Source: an uncultured Burkholderiales bacterium
Lineage (GTDB): Bacteria > Pseudomonadota > Gammaproteobacteria > Burkholderiales > Burkholderiaceae_C
Direction of reading: 5' to 3'
Assembly (NCBI GenBank): GCA_903932865.1
Contig: CAIZHQ010000025.1
Span: 1 to 64,000 of the forward strand
DNA length: 64,000 nucleotides
The translations under genes and the position numbers were made by a program. Within the stretch, counting starts at the first letter, position 1, and every line of letters starts with the position of its first letter. Below are positions 19,774 to 28,052 of this stretch, in pieces. The notes beneath the pieces were generated by a model. That model was not told where the DNA came from and did not search any database. It was given only the letters and a program-made list of their open reading frames with translations.

Positions 19774-20538
19774 ATGATCGACGCACAGCGCATCGACCTG
19801 AGCTTTGACGGCACCAACCTGGTGTTGCAGGGCGTGGACCTGCACGTTAAGGCGGGGGAGTTTGTCGCGCTCGCAGGGCCGAGTGGCTGCGGCAAAACCA
19901 CCTTGCTCAACCTGTGCGCGGGGCTGGTGGATGTGCCTGCAGGTCAGCGGCTGCTGGTCGCGGGCGAACAGCCGGCGCTCGGCAGCCAGGCTGTGGCTTA
20001 CATGTTGGCACGCGACAGCCTGTTTCCCTGGCTCAATGCACTGGACAACGCCGCCTTTGGCCTGAAGGTGCGGGGTGTGCCCATCGCACAGGCCCGGGAA
20101 AGGGCCGCGGTGATGCTCAAGCAGGTGGGGCTGGGCGGCTCCGAATACCACCTGCCCAAAGCCCTGTCTCATGGCATGCGCCAGCGCGTGGCACTGGCGC
20201 GCACCTTTGCCATGCCCTCGCCCCTGTTGCTGATGGACGAGCCCTTTGGGGCATTGGATGCGCAAACCAAGCTGCAGCTGCAAGACCTGCTGCTGCAGCT
20301 TTGCCAAGATGGCAACCGAACGGTGCTGTTTGTGACACACGACTTGTCTGAAGCGGTGGCCCTGGCCGACCGGGTGATGGTGATGTCCTCGCGTCCGGGG
20401 CGCATCGTGGCCGATGTGCAGGTGCCGCTGGCGCGTCCGCGCTCCATCCGTGAGCTGCAAACCAGCGATGACTTCCGCCGCACCTACACCCAAGTCTGGA
20501 AACATCTCGAAGAAGGGTGGGTGCACCATGAAGGCTGA
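19774..20538 (+). CDS. ABC transporter ATP-binding protein (TauB position)
   Basis: GPSGCGKTTLLNLCAGL, LSHGMRQRVALARTFAMPSPLLLMDEPFGALD. Confidence 0.92.
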   Translation: MIDAQRIDLSFDGTNLVLQGVDLHVKAGEFVALAGPSGCGKTTLLNLCAGLVDVPAGQRLLVAGEQPALGSQAVAYMLARDSLFPWLNALDNAAFGLKVRGVPIAQARERAAVMLKQVGLGGSEYHLPKALSHGMRQRVALARTFAMPSPLLLMDEPFGALDAQTKLQLQDLLLQLCQDGNRTVLFVTHDLSEAVALADRVMVMSSRPGRIVADVQVPLARPRSIRELQTSDDFRRTYTQVWKHLEEGWVHHEG

Positions 20539-21283
20539 AACACTTCGCACGCTGGCGCAACATGTGCTGTTTGTCTGCGTGTTTCTGGGTCTGTGGGAGT
20601 GGGGTGCCCGAGCCGGTTGGGTGGACCCGAGTTTCATGGGCAGCCCACTTGGCATCATCACGTTCACGCTGGAAAACCTTGCCAACGCCCGCTTGTGGGG
20701 CGATTTGGGCTACACGCTGCTGGCCGTGTTCGCGTCTTTTGTCATTGGCTCGGTCGCCGCCATGGTCACGGGCCTGGCCTTTGTCACCTGGCCCAAGTTC
20801 GAGGCTTTTTGCGACCCCTACATTTCGGCCTTCAATGTGCTGCCGCGCATCGCCCTGGTGCCCTTGTTCATTTTGTGGTTTGGCTTAGGCGTCGGCTCCA
20901 AGATCGCGCTGGGGGTTTCGCTGACCTTCTTCATCGTGCTGTCCAGCACGGTGGCGGGTATTCGGGGCGTCAGCCAAGACCATGTGACGCTCACCCGCAC
21001 CCTGGGTGCCAGCAGTCGGCAGATGTTTTTCTCAGTCACCTTGCCGGGCGCTGTTCCTGTGCTTTTCTCGGGGTTGCGCCTGGGCGTGATCTACGCCTTG
21101 CTGGGCGTGGTGGGCGCAGAAGTCATTGCTTCCGAACGCGGCCTCGGGCAGCAACTGGCTTATCTGGGATCCACATTCAACGTCAACGGCGTGTGGTCGC
21201 TGCTGTTTGATTTGGCACTCATCGGGGTGCTGATCATGAAGCTGATGAACTGGATCGAACGCCGCTTGCTGCACTGGCAATGA
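20528..21283 (+). CDS. ABC transporter permease (TauC position)
   Basis: BPD_transp-type TM protein; ALVPLFILWFGLGVGSKIALG. Confidence 0.9.
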   Translation: MKAETLRTLAQHVLFVCVFLGLWEWGARAGWVDPSFMGSPLGIITFTLENLANARLWGDLGYTLLAVFASFVIGSVAAMVTGLAFVTWPKFEAFCDPYISAFNVLPRIALVPLFILWFGLGVGSKIALGVSLTFFIVLSSTVAGIRGVSQDHVTLTRTLGASSRQMFFSVTLPGAVPVLFSGLRLGVIYALLGVVGAEVIASERGLGQQLAYLGSTFNVNGVWSLLFDLALIGVLIMKLMNWIERRLLHWQ

Positions 21284-21317
21284 ATTCAGTGTGCCAAAAA
21301 AAATTTAGGAGAGAAAA

Positions 21318-22367
21318 ATGAAATTTCGCCACATCCAGGTGGACCCGATGACGCCCACCATCGGCGGCATGATCAGCGGCGTTGACCTGAACACCACCCG
21401 TTCCGAAGACGTTTACGAAGAGATCAAGCAAGCGCTGTGGCAACACGGCGTGGTGTTTTTCCGCAAACAGGCTTTGAAGCCCGAGGCCTACATTCGCTTG
21501 GGGGCCAATTTTGGTGAAATGGAGCAACACGAGTTCTTCCCGCACATCGAAGGGCATCCGCAAATCCAGTTGATCTCCAACCAGGGCCACGAAGCCCCTG
21601 AGACCGATCGCTGGCACACCGACGTGACCTTCCGCAAGAAACCCAACATGGTATCCATCTTGCGCATCACCGATCTGCCCCCGTCGGGGGGTGACACGAT
21701 GTGGATGCACGGTGGCGCTGCGTATGACGCGCTCAACCCTGGCATGCAACAGATGCTGGAGGGCCTGCAGGCCGACCACGATTTGCCTTGGCACTTTCGC
21801 CGCATCAACGCCAACGAACGTCTGGCACAGCGTGCCTCGGCCAAGAGCGGCATGATGGTGCAGGCCAGTGCACAAGAGTGCAAGATGATCGAGAACACCC
21901 CCACGGTGACGCACCCGGCCGTGATCACCCACCCCTACAACGGCCGCAAGATTTTGTTCGTCAACTCGATCTGGACCAAGCGCTTGCTGGGGATGCACAT
22001 GGACCTGTCCGAGGCGGTGCTGAACATGCTGTATGAGTGGGTCAAAAAGCCCGAATTCATGGTGCGCTTTCGCTGGGAAAAAGACTCGCTGGCCATGTGG
22101 GACAACTGCGCCACGCAGCACTATGCGGTGTTTGACTACGCGCCGCACTACCGCGCAGGCCAGCGCATGACCTGCGGCAGCTTTGTGCCCACGCTCAACC
22201 CCGGTGCTGCCGCCCCGGCAGGGCAGCCTTCGGTGATGCGCCAGTTGCTGGACACCACCCGCATGCAAGCGGCCAGCCCGCGTGAGCAACAAGCGGTGGA
22301 AGCCATCTTCAGCGCCCTCGAAAGCGTGGACCTGAACGCGGTGGCCAGTGCCGCCCAGCGACGTTGA
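21318..22367 (+). CDS. TauD/TfdA-family 2-oxoglutarate/Fe(II) dioxygenase with C-terminal extension
   Basis: WHTDVTF (H-x-D), LPPSGGDTMWMHGGAAYDAL, distal TQHYAVFDY and Arg region; about 50-aa extension after the catalytic core. Confidence 0.93.
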   Translation: MKFRHIQVDPMTPTIGGMISGVDLNTTRSEDVYEEIKQALWQHGVVFFRKQALKPEAYIRLGANFGEMEQHEFFPHIEGHPQIQLISNQGHEAPETDRWHTDVTFRKKPNMVSILRITDLPPSGGDTMWMHGGAAYDALNPGMQQMLEGLQADHDLPWHFRRINANERLAQRASAKSGMMVQASAQECKMIENTPTVTHPAVITHPYNGRKILFVNSIWTKRLLGMHMDLSEAVLNMLYEWVKKPEFMVRFRWEKDSLAMWDNCATQHYAVFDYAPHYRAGQRMTCGSFVPTLNPGAAAPAGQPSVMRQLLDTTRMQAASPREQQAVEAIFSALESVDLNAVASAAQRR

Positions 22368-22385
22368 ACCCCCGCTGAACCCGGA

Positions 22386-23891
22386 ATGCAAGCCCTCATG
22401 AGTTCCAGCAACCCCATCGATCTGGCCGACCACGACCTGGCCGCTTTGCAGGAGGCCCGCGACTTGCTGGGCCGCGCCCGGCAAGCCGCTGCCACGCTGG
22501 CGCTGTGGACGCCCGAAGAGGGTAAACGTGTGGCCAAAGCAGTGGCCGCCGCCTTGCTGCCGCGCGCCGAGTTTTATGCCGAATGGGCTGTGCGCGAAAG
22601 CCGCATCGGCAAAGTGGCCGACAAGATCGCCAAGAACCAGATTGCTTGCACCCTCACGCCCACGGCTTGGGACAACGTGGCGCTGGGCGGTGTGCGCCGC
22701 AACGATGCATTGCGCATCGTCGAAATCGGCCGCCCTGCGGGGGTGGTGGTGGGTTTATCCAACTCCACCTCGCCGGTGGCCACCATCATCTTCAAGACCA
22801 TCATGTGCCTGATGACGCGCAACGCGCTGGTCATCTCGCCGCACCCGGTGGCGCTGGGTTGCTGCACCGCCGTGACGCAAGAATTGCAAGCGGCCATCGA
22901 AGCCGCAGGTGGTCCGGTCCATGCGGTACAAATTCTGACGCGCCCCACGGTCGAGGCCACTGGCGCCCTCATGCGCGACAGCCGCACTGACGTGATTTTG
23001 GCCACGGGTGGCACGCCCATGGTGCGCGCCGCTTATGGCTCGGGCAACCCCGCCATTGGCGTGGGTTCGGGCAATGTGCCGATTTATGTGGACGCCAGCG
23101 CCGACATCGAGGCGGCTGCCGCCCAGATTGTCAACGCCAAGAATTTCGACCACGGCAGCCCCTGCTCAGCCCCTTCGGTGCTGATGCTGCACGCCAGCAT
23201 CGCCGCGCAGATGCAGCAAGCATTGGCCCGACAGGGTGCGCATGTGTGCACCGACGCAGAGGCACTGCAAATTCAAAACCACGCCTTTCCTGGTGGCAAG
23301 TTCAACGGCAAAGTGGTGGGCCGCCCGGCATTTGAGATTGCCCATGCCGCCGGTGTACAGGTGCCGGTCGATTGTCAGGCGCTGGTCTGCCCCATCGCCC
23401 AGCCGCAAGCGGGCCATGTGTTGCTGAAAGAAAAGCTCTCGCCCATCTTGGGCTGCGTGGTGGTGCCGGGCATGGACCAGGCCATTGAGATGGCGCGCCT
23501 GATGCTGCAGCACAGCGGCGCAGGCCACACCTCGGGCATCCACACCGCCAACGCTGAGCAAGCGGTGGTCTGGGGTGCGGCACTCGACTATTACCGCGTG
23601 GTCGTGAACGGCTCCACGGTGCACGACAGCACCGGCGCCAACACTGGCTTGCCCTACACCTTCACCATCGGCACCGGTTACGCGGGCAAAAGCTCGGTGG
23701 ACTGCAACGTCGGGCCCGAGCTGCTGGTCAACTGGAAGCGCGTGGCCTTTCCGCTGCCGGGTGGCTGGGCTGGGGCCATGGCTTCGGGCGCGGCTTTGCC
23801 CGCCAGCCCAGGCACCACATCCACCCTCACGCCTGAACTCCAGGCCACCGTCCTGCGCATCGTGCAGGAAGAACTCGAACACCTTCGCTGA
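22386..23891 (+). CDS. Acylating-type (CoA-dependent) aldehyde dehydrogenase of BMC type, with C-terminal encapsulation-peptide-like helix
   Basis: PduP/EutE/AdhE-like: STSPVATIIFKTI, ILATGGTPMVRAAYGSGNPAIGVGSGNVP, KNFDHGSPCSAPS (Cys); tail ALPASPGTTSTLTPELQATVLRIVQEELEHLR. Confidence 0.9.
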   Translation: MQALMSSSNPIDLADHDLAALQEARDLLGRARQAAATLALWTPEEGKRVAKAVAAALLPRAEFYAEWAVRESRIGKVADKIAKNQIACTLTPTAWDNVALGGVRRNDALRIVEIGRPAGVVVGLSNSTSPVATIIFKTIMCLMTRNALVISPHPVALGCCTAVTQELQAAIEAAGGPVHAVQILTRPTVEATGALMRDSRTDVILATGGTPMVRAAYGSGNPAIGVGSGNVPIYVDASADIEAAAAQIVNAKNFDHGSPCSAPSVLMLHASIAAQMQQALARQGAHVCTDAEALQIQNHAFPGGKFNGKVVGRPAFEIAHAAGVQVPVDCQALVCPIAQPQAGHVLLKEKLSPILGCVVVPGMDQAIEMARLMLQHSGAGHTSGIHTANAEQAVVWGAALDYYRVVVNGSTVHDSTGANTGLPYTFTIGTGYAGKSSVDCNVGPELLVNWKRVAFPLPGGWAGAMASGAALPASPGTTSTLTPELQATVLRIVQEELEHLR

Positions 23892-23900
23892 AAGCCCGAT

Positions 23901-24515
23901 ATGTCCACTTTGCGCAGCTACATTTTTCTGGACCGCTTGCAGCCACAGCTCATGTGTTTGCTCGGCTCCACAGCCCGTGGTTTTCTGCCGCGCCACAACG
24001 ACGCGGCCATGGTCATCGAAGTGGCCCCCGGCATGGACATCGAGTGGTTGACCGACATCGCGCTCAAGCACGACGATGTCAAGCCCGGCAACCTGGTGGT
24101 CGAGCGGCAGTTCGGTTATTTGGAATTTCACGGCCAGTCTTCCTCGTCGGTCAAGTCGGCGGGCGCGGCCGTTTTGGATGCCATGGGTGTCAGCGAGAAA
24201 AGCGTGCTCAAGCCCGAAATTCTGGCCTCCAAGGTGATTGACCGGGTCGACGGTTACCACGCGTTTTTGATCAACCGCAGCAAGGCCGGCAGCATGCTCT
24301 TGCCCGGCGAGTCGCTCTACATCATGGAGATGACCACCTCGTCTTATGCGCTGCTGGTGGCAAACGAAGCTGAAAAAGCGGCGAACGTCAAGTTGGTGGA
24401 TTGCCGTTTCATGGGCCCTGCCGGGCGGCTGTACCTGTCGGGCACACCGTCTGATGTCCGCACTGCCGCTGAGGTGGCCGAGGCCGTGATCCGCGATGCC
24501 GCAGGTGCCGCATGA
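23901..24515 (+). CDS. BMC-T (tandem BMC domain) shell protein 1
   Basis: SYIFLDRLQPQLMCLLGSTARGFLP..AMVIEVAPGMDI..LTDIALK..GNLVVERQFGYLEFH; homologous by eye to 26133-26798. Confidence 0.88.
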   Translation: MSTLRSYIFLDRLQPQLMCLLGSTARGFLPRHNDAAMVIEVAPGMDIEWLTDIALKHDDVKPGNLVVERQFGYLEFHGQSSSSVKSAGAAVLDAMGVSEKSVLKPEILASKVIDRVDGYHAFLINRSKAGSMLLPGESLYIMEMTTSSYALLVANEAEKAANVKLVDCRFMGPAGRLYLSGTPSDVRTAAEVAEAVIRDAAGAA

Positions 24516-25471
24516 GCACAGATGCTTTGCGCGAACAAATTCGGGCGCAGGTGCGCACGGCTTTGAGCGGCAGCAAAGCCGCGGGCGCAGACACATCGGT
24601 GGCATCGGTGACCGCGCTGATGCAGCGCTTTGAAGCCGGTTATGCCGCTGTGAATGCCGAAGCGATCGTGGCCTGCTTTGCCCCCGATGTGGTGTGGACC
24701 TTGCCCGATTCGCGTGTGCTCCGTGGCCGCGCGGCATGCCTGGCGTTCTTGAAGGAACGCTTTGCCAGCCCCGCAGGCCCCCAATTTTCGGATTCGCACT
24801 TGAATGTGCTGGGCCAGACGGTGGTGCAAAACTACAAAGTGAGCGTGCCCCTGCCCGGTGGCAAGGCGCTCACGCTGGACGGCACCGACGTGTACCAAAT
24901 TCGCGATGGCCTGATCGCCGTCAAAGACGCTTATTGGAAGCAGATTGGCGCGCCCAAGCCTGCAACAGCGGCAACGGCTGCTGCGCCAGCGACTGCGCCT
25001 CAGGGCGTGGTGGTGCCCTTGCGTGTGGGCACTGCGGCACAGGTACAGGCCCTGACCGATTTGTTCAAGCGTTTGGCCGCCAGCCCGGCACTGCTGCAAG
25101 CGGCGCAATCGGGCCTGCTGCGTTTTGACATGCGGGTGGACGAGGCTGCGGTCAAGGCGGTGGCCGCTGCTGGGCCTGCTGCACCCGTGACGTCGGCCAT
25201 GGCCTCCACCACAGCCACCGACCCGGCGGCCTGCTGTTCGTCGTGCAAAGCAGGCAAGGCCTGCGAGTGCAAGGGCGACACCTGCGCGCTGCACGATCAC
25301 CCAGCTGAAGACATACCCGAACTCAAGGGCGTGATCGGCGAAAAACTGCTCAAAACCTTGCCGCCGAGCGTCAAAACCGTTCGGCTGCACCCCAAGGCGG
25401 TCATGACCCCCTTGGGCAAAGAAGCCCTGCGCAAGCGCGGCATCACCATTGACCGAGGAACTACACCATGA
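24512..25471 (+). CDS. BMC-locus protein: N-terminal encapsulation-peptide-like helix, SnoaL/NTF2-like domain, Cys-rich segment, C-terminal tail
   Basis: MSTDALREQIRAQVRTALSG; SVTALMQRFEAGYAAVNAEAIVACFAPDVVWTLPDS...; CCSSCKAGKACECKGDTC; VRLHPKAVMTPLGKEALRKRGITID. Confidence 0.75.
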   Translation: MSTDALREQIRAQVRTALSGSKAAGADTSVASVTALMQRFEAGYAAVNAEAIVACFAPDVVWTLPDSRVLRGRAACLAFLKERFASPAGPQFSDSHLNVLGQTVVQNYKVSVPLPGGKALTLDGTDVYQIRDGLIAVKDAYWKQIGAPKPATAATAAAPATAPQGVVVPLRVGTAAQVQALTDLFKRLAASPALLQAAQSGLLRFDMRVDEAAVKAVAAAGPAAPVTSAMASTTATDPAACCSSCKAGKACECKGDTCALHDHPAEDIPELKGVIGEKLLKTLPPSVKTVRLHPKAVMTPLGKEALRKRGITIDRGTTP

Positions 25472-25737
25472 AAACAGGAACCGTGATCGGCCGCATCGTG
25501 GCCAGCAAACGTCTGCCCGAGTTGCCCGCGGGCGCCTTGCTGGAGGTGCAGCTGGACTACCCCAAGGACGTGGTGGTCTGCTACGACCCCATGGGCTGCG
25601 GCATTGGCGAGCGCGTGATGATCACCATTGGCGCACCTGCGGCCTGGTGGTTCGCCCCGGCCCACCCGCGTGTGGTGGCCGATGCACTCATCATCGCCTC
25701 GCTCGACAACTACGACACCCCAACGCCGATGCGTTGA
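25468..25737 (+). CDS. BMC-P pentameric vertex protein (EutN/CcmL family)
   Basis: MKTGTVIGRIVASKRLPELPAGALLEVQL..MGCGIGERVMITIGAPAAW. Confidence 0.92.
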   Translation: MKTGTVIGRIVASKRLPELPAGALLEVQLDYPKDVVVCYDPMGCGIGERVMITIGAPAAWWFAPAHPRVVADALIIASLDNYDTPTPMR

Positions 25738-25830
25738 CCTCATGACGGCCCATGCGTTGAAACTTTTCCCTTCACCCTTTCCCTCAACCCCTTTCATCAA
25801 CCCTTTTTTTAACCCCTCAAGGAGACTCTC

Positions 25831-26103
25831 ATGTCACAAGCCATCGGAATGATCGAAACCAAAGGTTATGTTGCTGCTTTCGCGGCCGCTGACGCCATGG
25901 TCAAAGCCGCCAACGTCAACATCGTTGGCAAAAAAGAAGTCGGTGGCGGCCTGGTCGCCATCATCGTTTCGGGCGACGTGGGTGCCGTCAAGGCTGCCAC
26001 CGAAGCCGGTGCAGAAGCCGCAGGCGCGATCGGTGAAGTGGTGTCTTGCCACGTCATCCCACGTCCACACGCTGACGTGACCAAAGCCTTTGACGGCAAG
26101 TGA
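25831..26103 (+). CDS. BMC-H hexameric shell protein (EutM/PduA/CcmK family)
   Basis: [71 protein letters not shown]. Confidence 0.97.
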   Translation: MSQAIGMIETKGYVAAFAAADAMVKAANVNIVGKKEVGGGLVAIIVSGDVGAVKAATEAGAEAAGAIGEVVSCHVIPRPHADVTKAFDGK

Positions 26104-26132
26104 TCGCAGGCTGTTGCAGATAAGGAGGCCGC

Positions 26133-26798
26133 ATGGCCACAACTAAAAAAACCGCAGCGCCTGCCAAGCCGGCCGCTGAGCTTCGGGTTTACCTGACGCT
26201 CACCGACCTGCAGCCCCAGTTCTCCTCGTGGATGAGTTCGCCTCTGGGTGCACGCGGCTACGTGGCGATGCAAGGCACCCACGCGCTGCTGGTGGAGATC
26301 GCCCCCGGGCTGTCCATCCAGCGCGTGATTGACTTGGCTCTGAAGGCCGAGCCCACGCTGGAGCCGGGCATTTTGGCGGTCGAGCGGCAGTTTGGCGTGC
26401 TGGAGTTGCACAGCAACGACGGCGCGGCGCTCAAGCGTGCCGGCCAGGTCATCCTGGACTGGATGGGGGCCAAGGCCGAAGACCAGTTGCGCCCGCATCT
26501 GCTGTACAGCGACATTCTGGAAAACGTGACCGATCAGCACGCCGTGCTGATGAACCGCACGCGCCAAGCCAGCATGGTGCTGCCCGGCGACCACATGTTG
26601 CTGATGGAAGTGGCCCCGGCCCTGTTTGGCGCCCACATCGCCAACGAAGCCGAGAAAGTTGCCCCCGACCTCACCTTGGTCGAGTGCAGCATGATCGGGG
26701 CCAGCGGCCGCATGTACCTCACAGGCAGCATGGCCTCGCTCGAAAAAGCCAAGGCGCATGTGGAGCAACTGCTGTCGGAGATCCCCGGACGCGGTTGA
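26133..26798 (+). CDS. BMC-T (tandem BMC domain) shell protein 2
   Basis: LRVYLTLTDLQPQFSSWMSSPLGARGYVAMQGTHALLVEIAPGLSIQRVIDLALK..VERQFGVLELHS. Confidence 0.87.
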   Translation: MATTKKTAAPAKPAAELRVYLTLTDLQPQFSSWMSSPLGARGYVAMQGTHALLVEIAPGLSIQRVIDLALKAEPTLEPGILAVERQFGVLELHSNDGAALKRAGQVILDWMGAKAEDQLRPHLLYSDILENVTDQHAVLMNRTRQASMVLPGDHMLLMEVAPALFGAHIANEAEKVAPDLTLVECSMIGASGRMYLTGSMASLEKAKAHVEQLLSEIPGRG

Positions 26799-27096
26799 TC
26801 GCTTCGGTTCTGCACCAGCCAGACCGCACATCGCTGAACACAGCATTCTGAGTGTGCTGTGCTTCAAATTTGCATCCACTGAGTTGTCGAGTCAGAGGCT
26901 GGGCGCCCACTGTGCTTCGCAAGCTGGGCGAAACATATACTCGAAAAGATGGCAACCCCGGACGTTGCTTGGGGTGTTATGTGCTGTGGGTACCCGTTTG
27001 ACCCTCATCACTTTCGCTGGCCAAAAGGCTTCGCCCGTGATGTCTTTATTCAAAAAATTTGAAGCCACCCCTGGGGTCAAGCACCCGGGTTGAGGA

Positions 27097-27833
27097 ATGC
27101 CCATGCAAGAGTGGATCTACCCTGTTGGGGTTGTTTTAGCAGGCTATACCGTACTGGGTTTGACAGGCTTTGGTTCGGCCATGGTGATCGTGCCTTTATT
27201 GGCCATGAATTGGCCCTTGCCCGAGGTGGTGGCGTTGACCTTGTTGATGGATGTGCCCGCTTCGGCATTTCACAGTTGGCTCAACTCGAGTCAAGTTCAG
27301 TGGCGCGAGCTGCGCCGCCTCTTGCCCGGACTGGTGATCGGAACGGCAGCGGGTTTGTCGTTAACGCCACACATGGAGTCGCGCTGGCCCTTGCTGGTGC
27401 TGGGCTTGTATGTGGCAGCGGTGGGCCTGAAAACCTTGCGTGCGCAAACAGCTGAGCAGCACCGGCCAGCCAAGGGCTGGGCTGTGCCTGTGGGCATGGT
27501 GATTGGGCTGGTGGAAATGCTGTTTGGCACCGCAGGACCACTGGTGGTGGCATGGCTCAGCCGTCGCTTGGCCGATGCACAGCAAATACGGGCCAGCACA
27601 CCCATGATCATTGCCGTAGCCGCCACCACCGTGTTGGCAGGCATGGCCCTGGAAGGCCGGCTGACCAGTGATTCGCTCTGGCAGCGCTGGAGCGGCCTCA
27701 TCGGCGTGGCCCTTTGGGGCGTGTGGTCAGGCCACCGTCTGGCGCACCATGTGCCCATGGCGCACTGCGCCAGATGATTTGCGCCTTGTTGGTGGTCAGT
27801 GGTTTGCTGCTGGCACTGGGCGCATTGCGTTGA
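27097..27833 (+). CDS. TSUP-family (TauE/SafE, sulfite-exporter-like) permease; apparent frameshift near 3' end (main ORF 27097-27777)
   Basis: GLTGFGSAMVIVPLLA, multiple TM; -1 frame continues ALRQMICALLVVSGLLLALGALR* to 27833. Confidence 0.8.
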
Positions 27834-28052
27834 TGGATGCGGGCCCTCTGGCTCGCACACGGTAGACCCGCACGGTGCTGCCAGGCCAGAACATGCTGCT
27901 GAGGCAAGTGGCTCCGCCTCGCACTTCTCCCCAGCCCTGACCCGCTCAGTGCGTCCGATGACGGACAGCCTGGTGACATGCCTGTCGGTGGTTTCATCGG
28001 ACAATGCGCACACCACAACTGAGCGAGCGGGCGACCGCGCCGGGCCAAAGGA

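Noticed and set aside
21318-22367. Calling the dioxygenase a true taurine dioxygenase (tauD)
   Set aside because: Family membership is clear, but substrate cannot be assigned from sequence; acylating ALDH chemistry fits non-amino aldehydes at least as well as aminoacetaldehyde.
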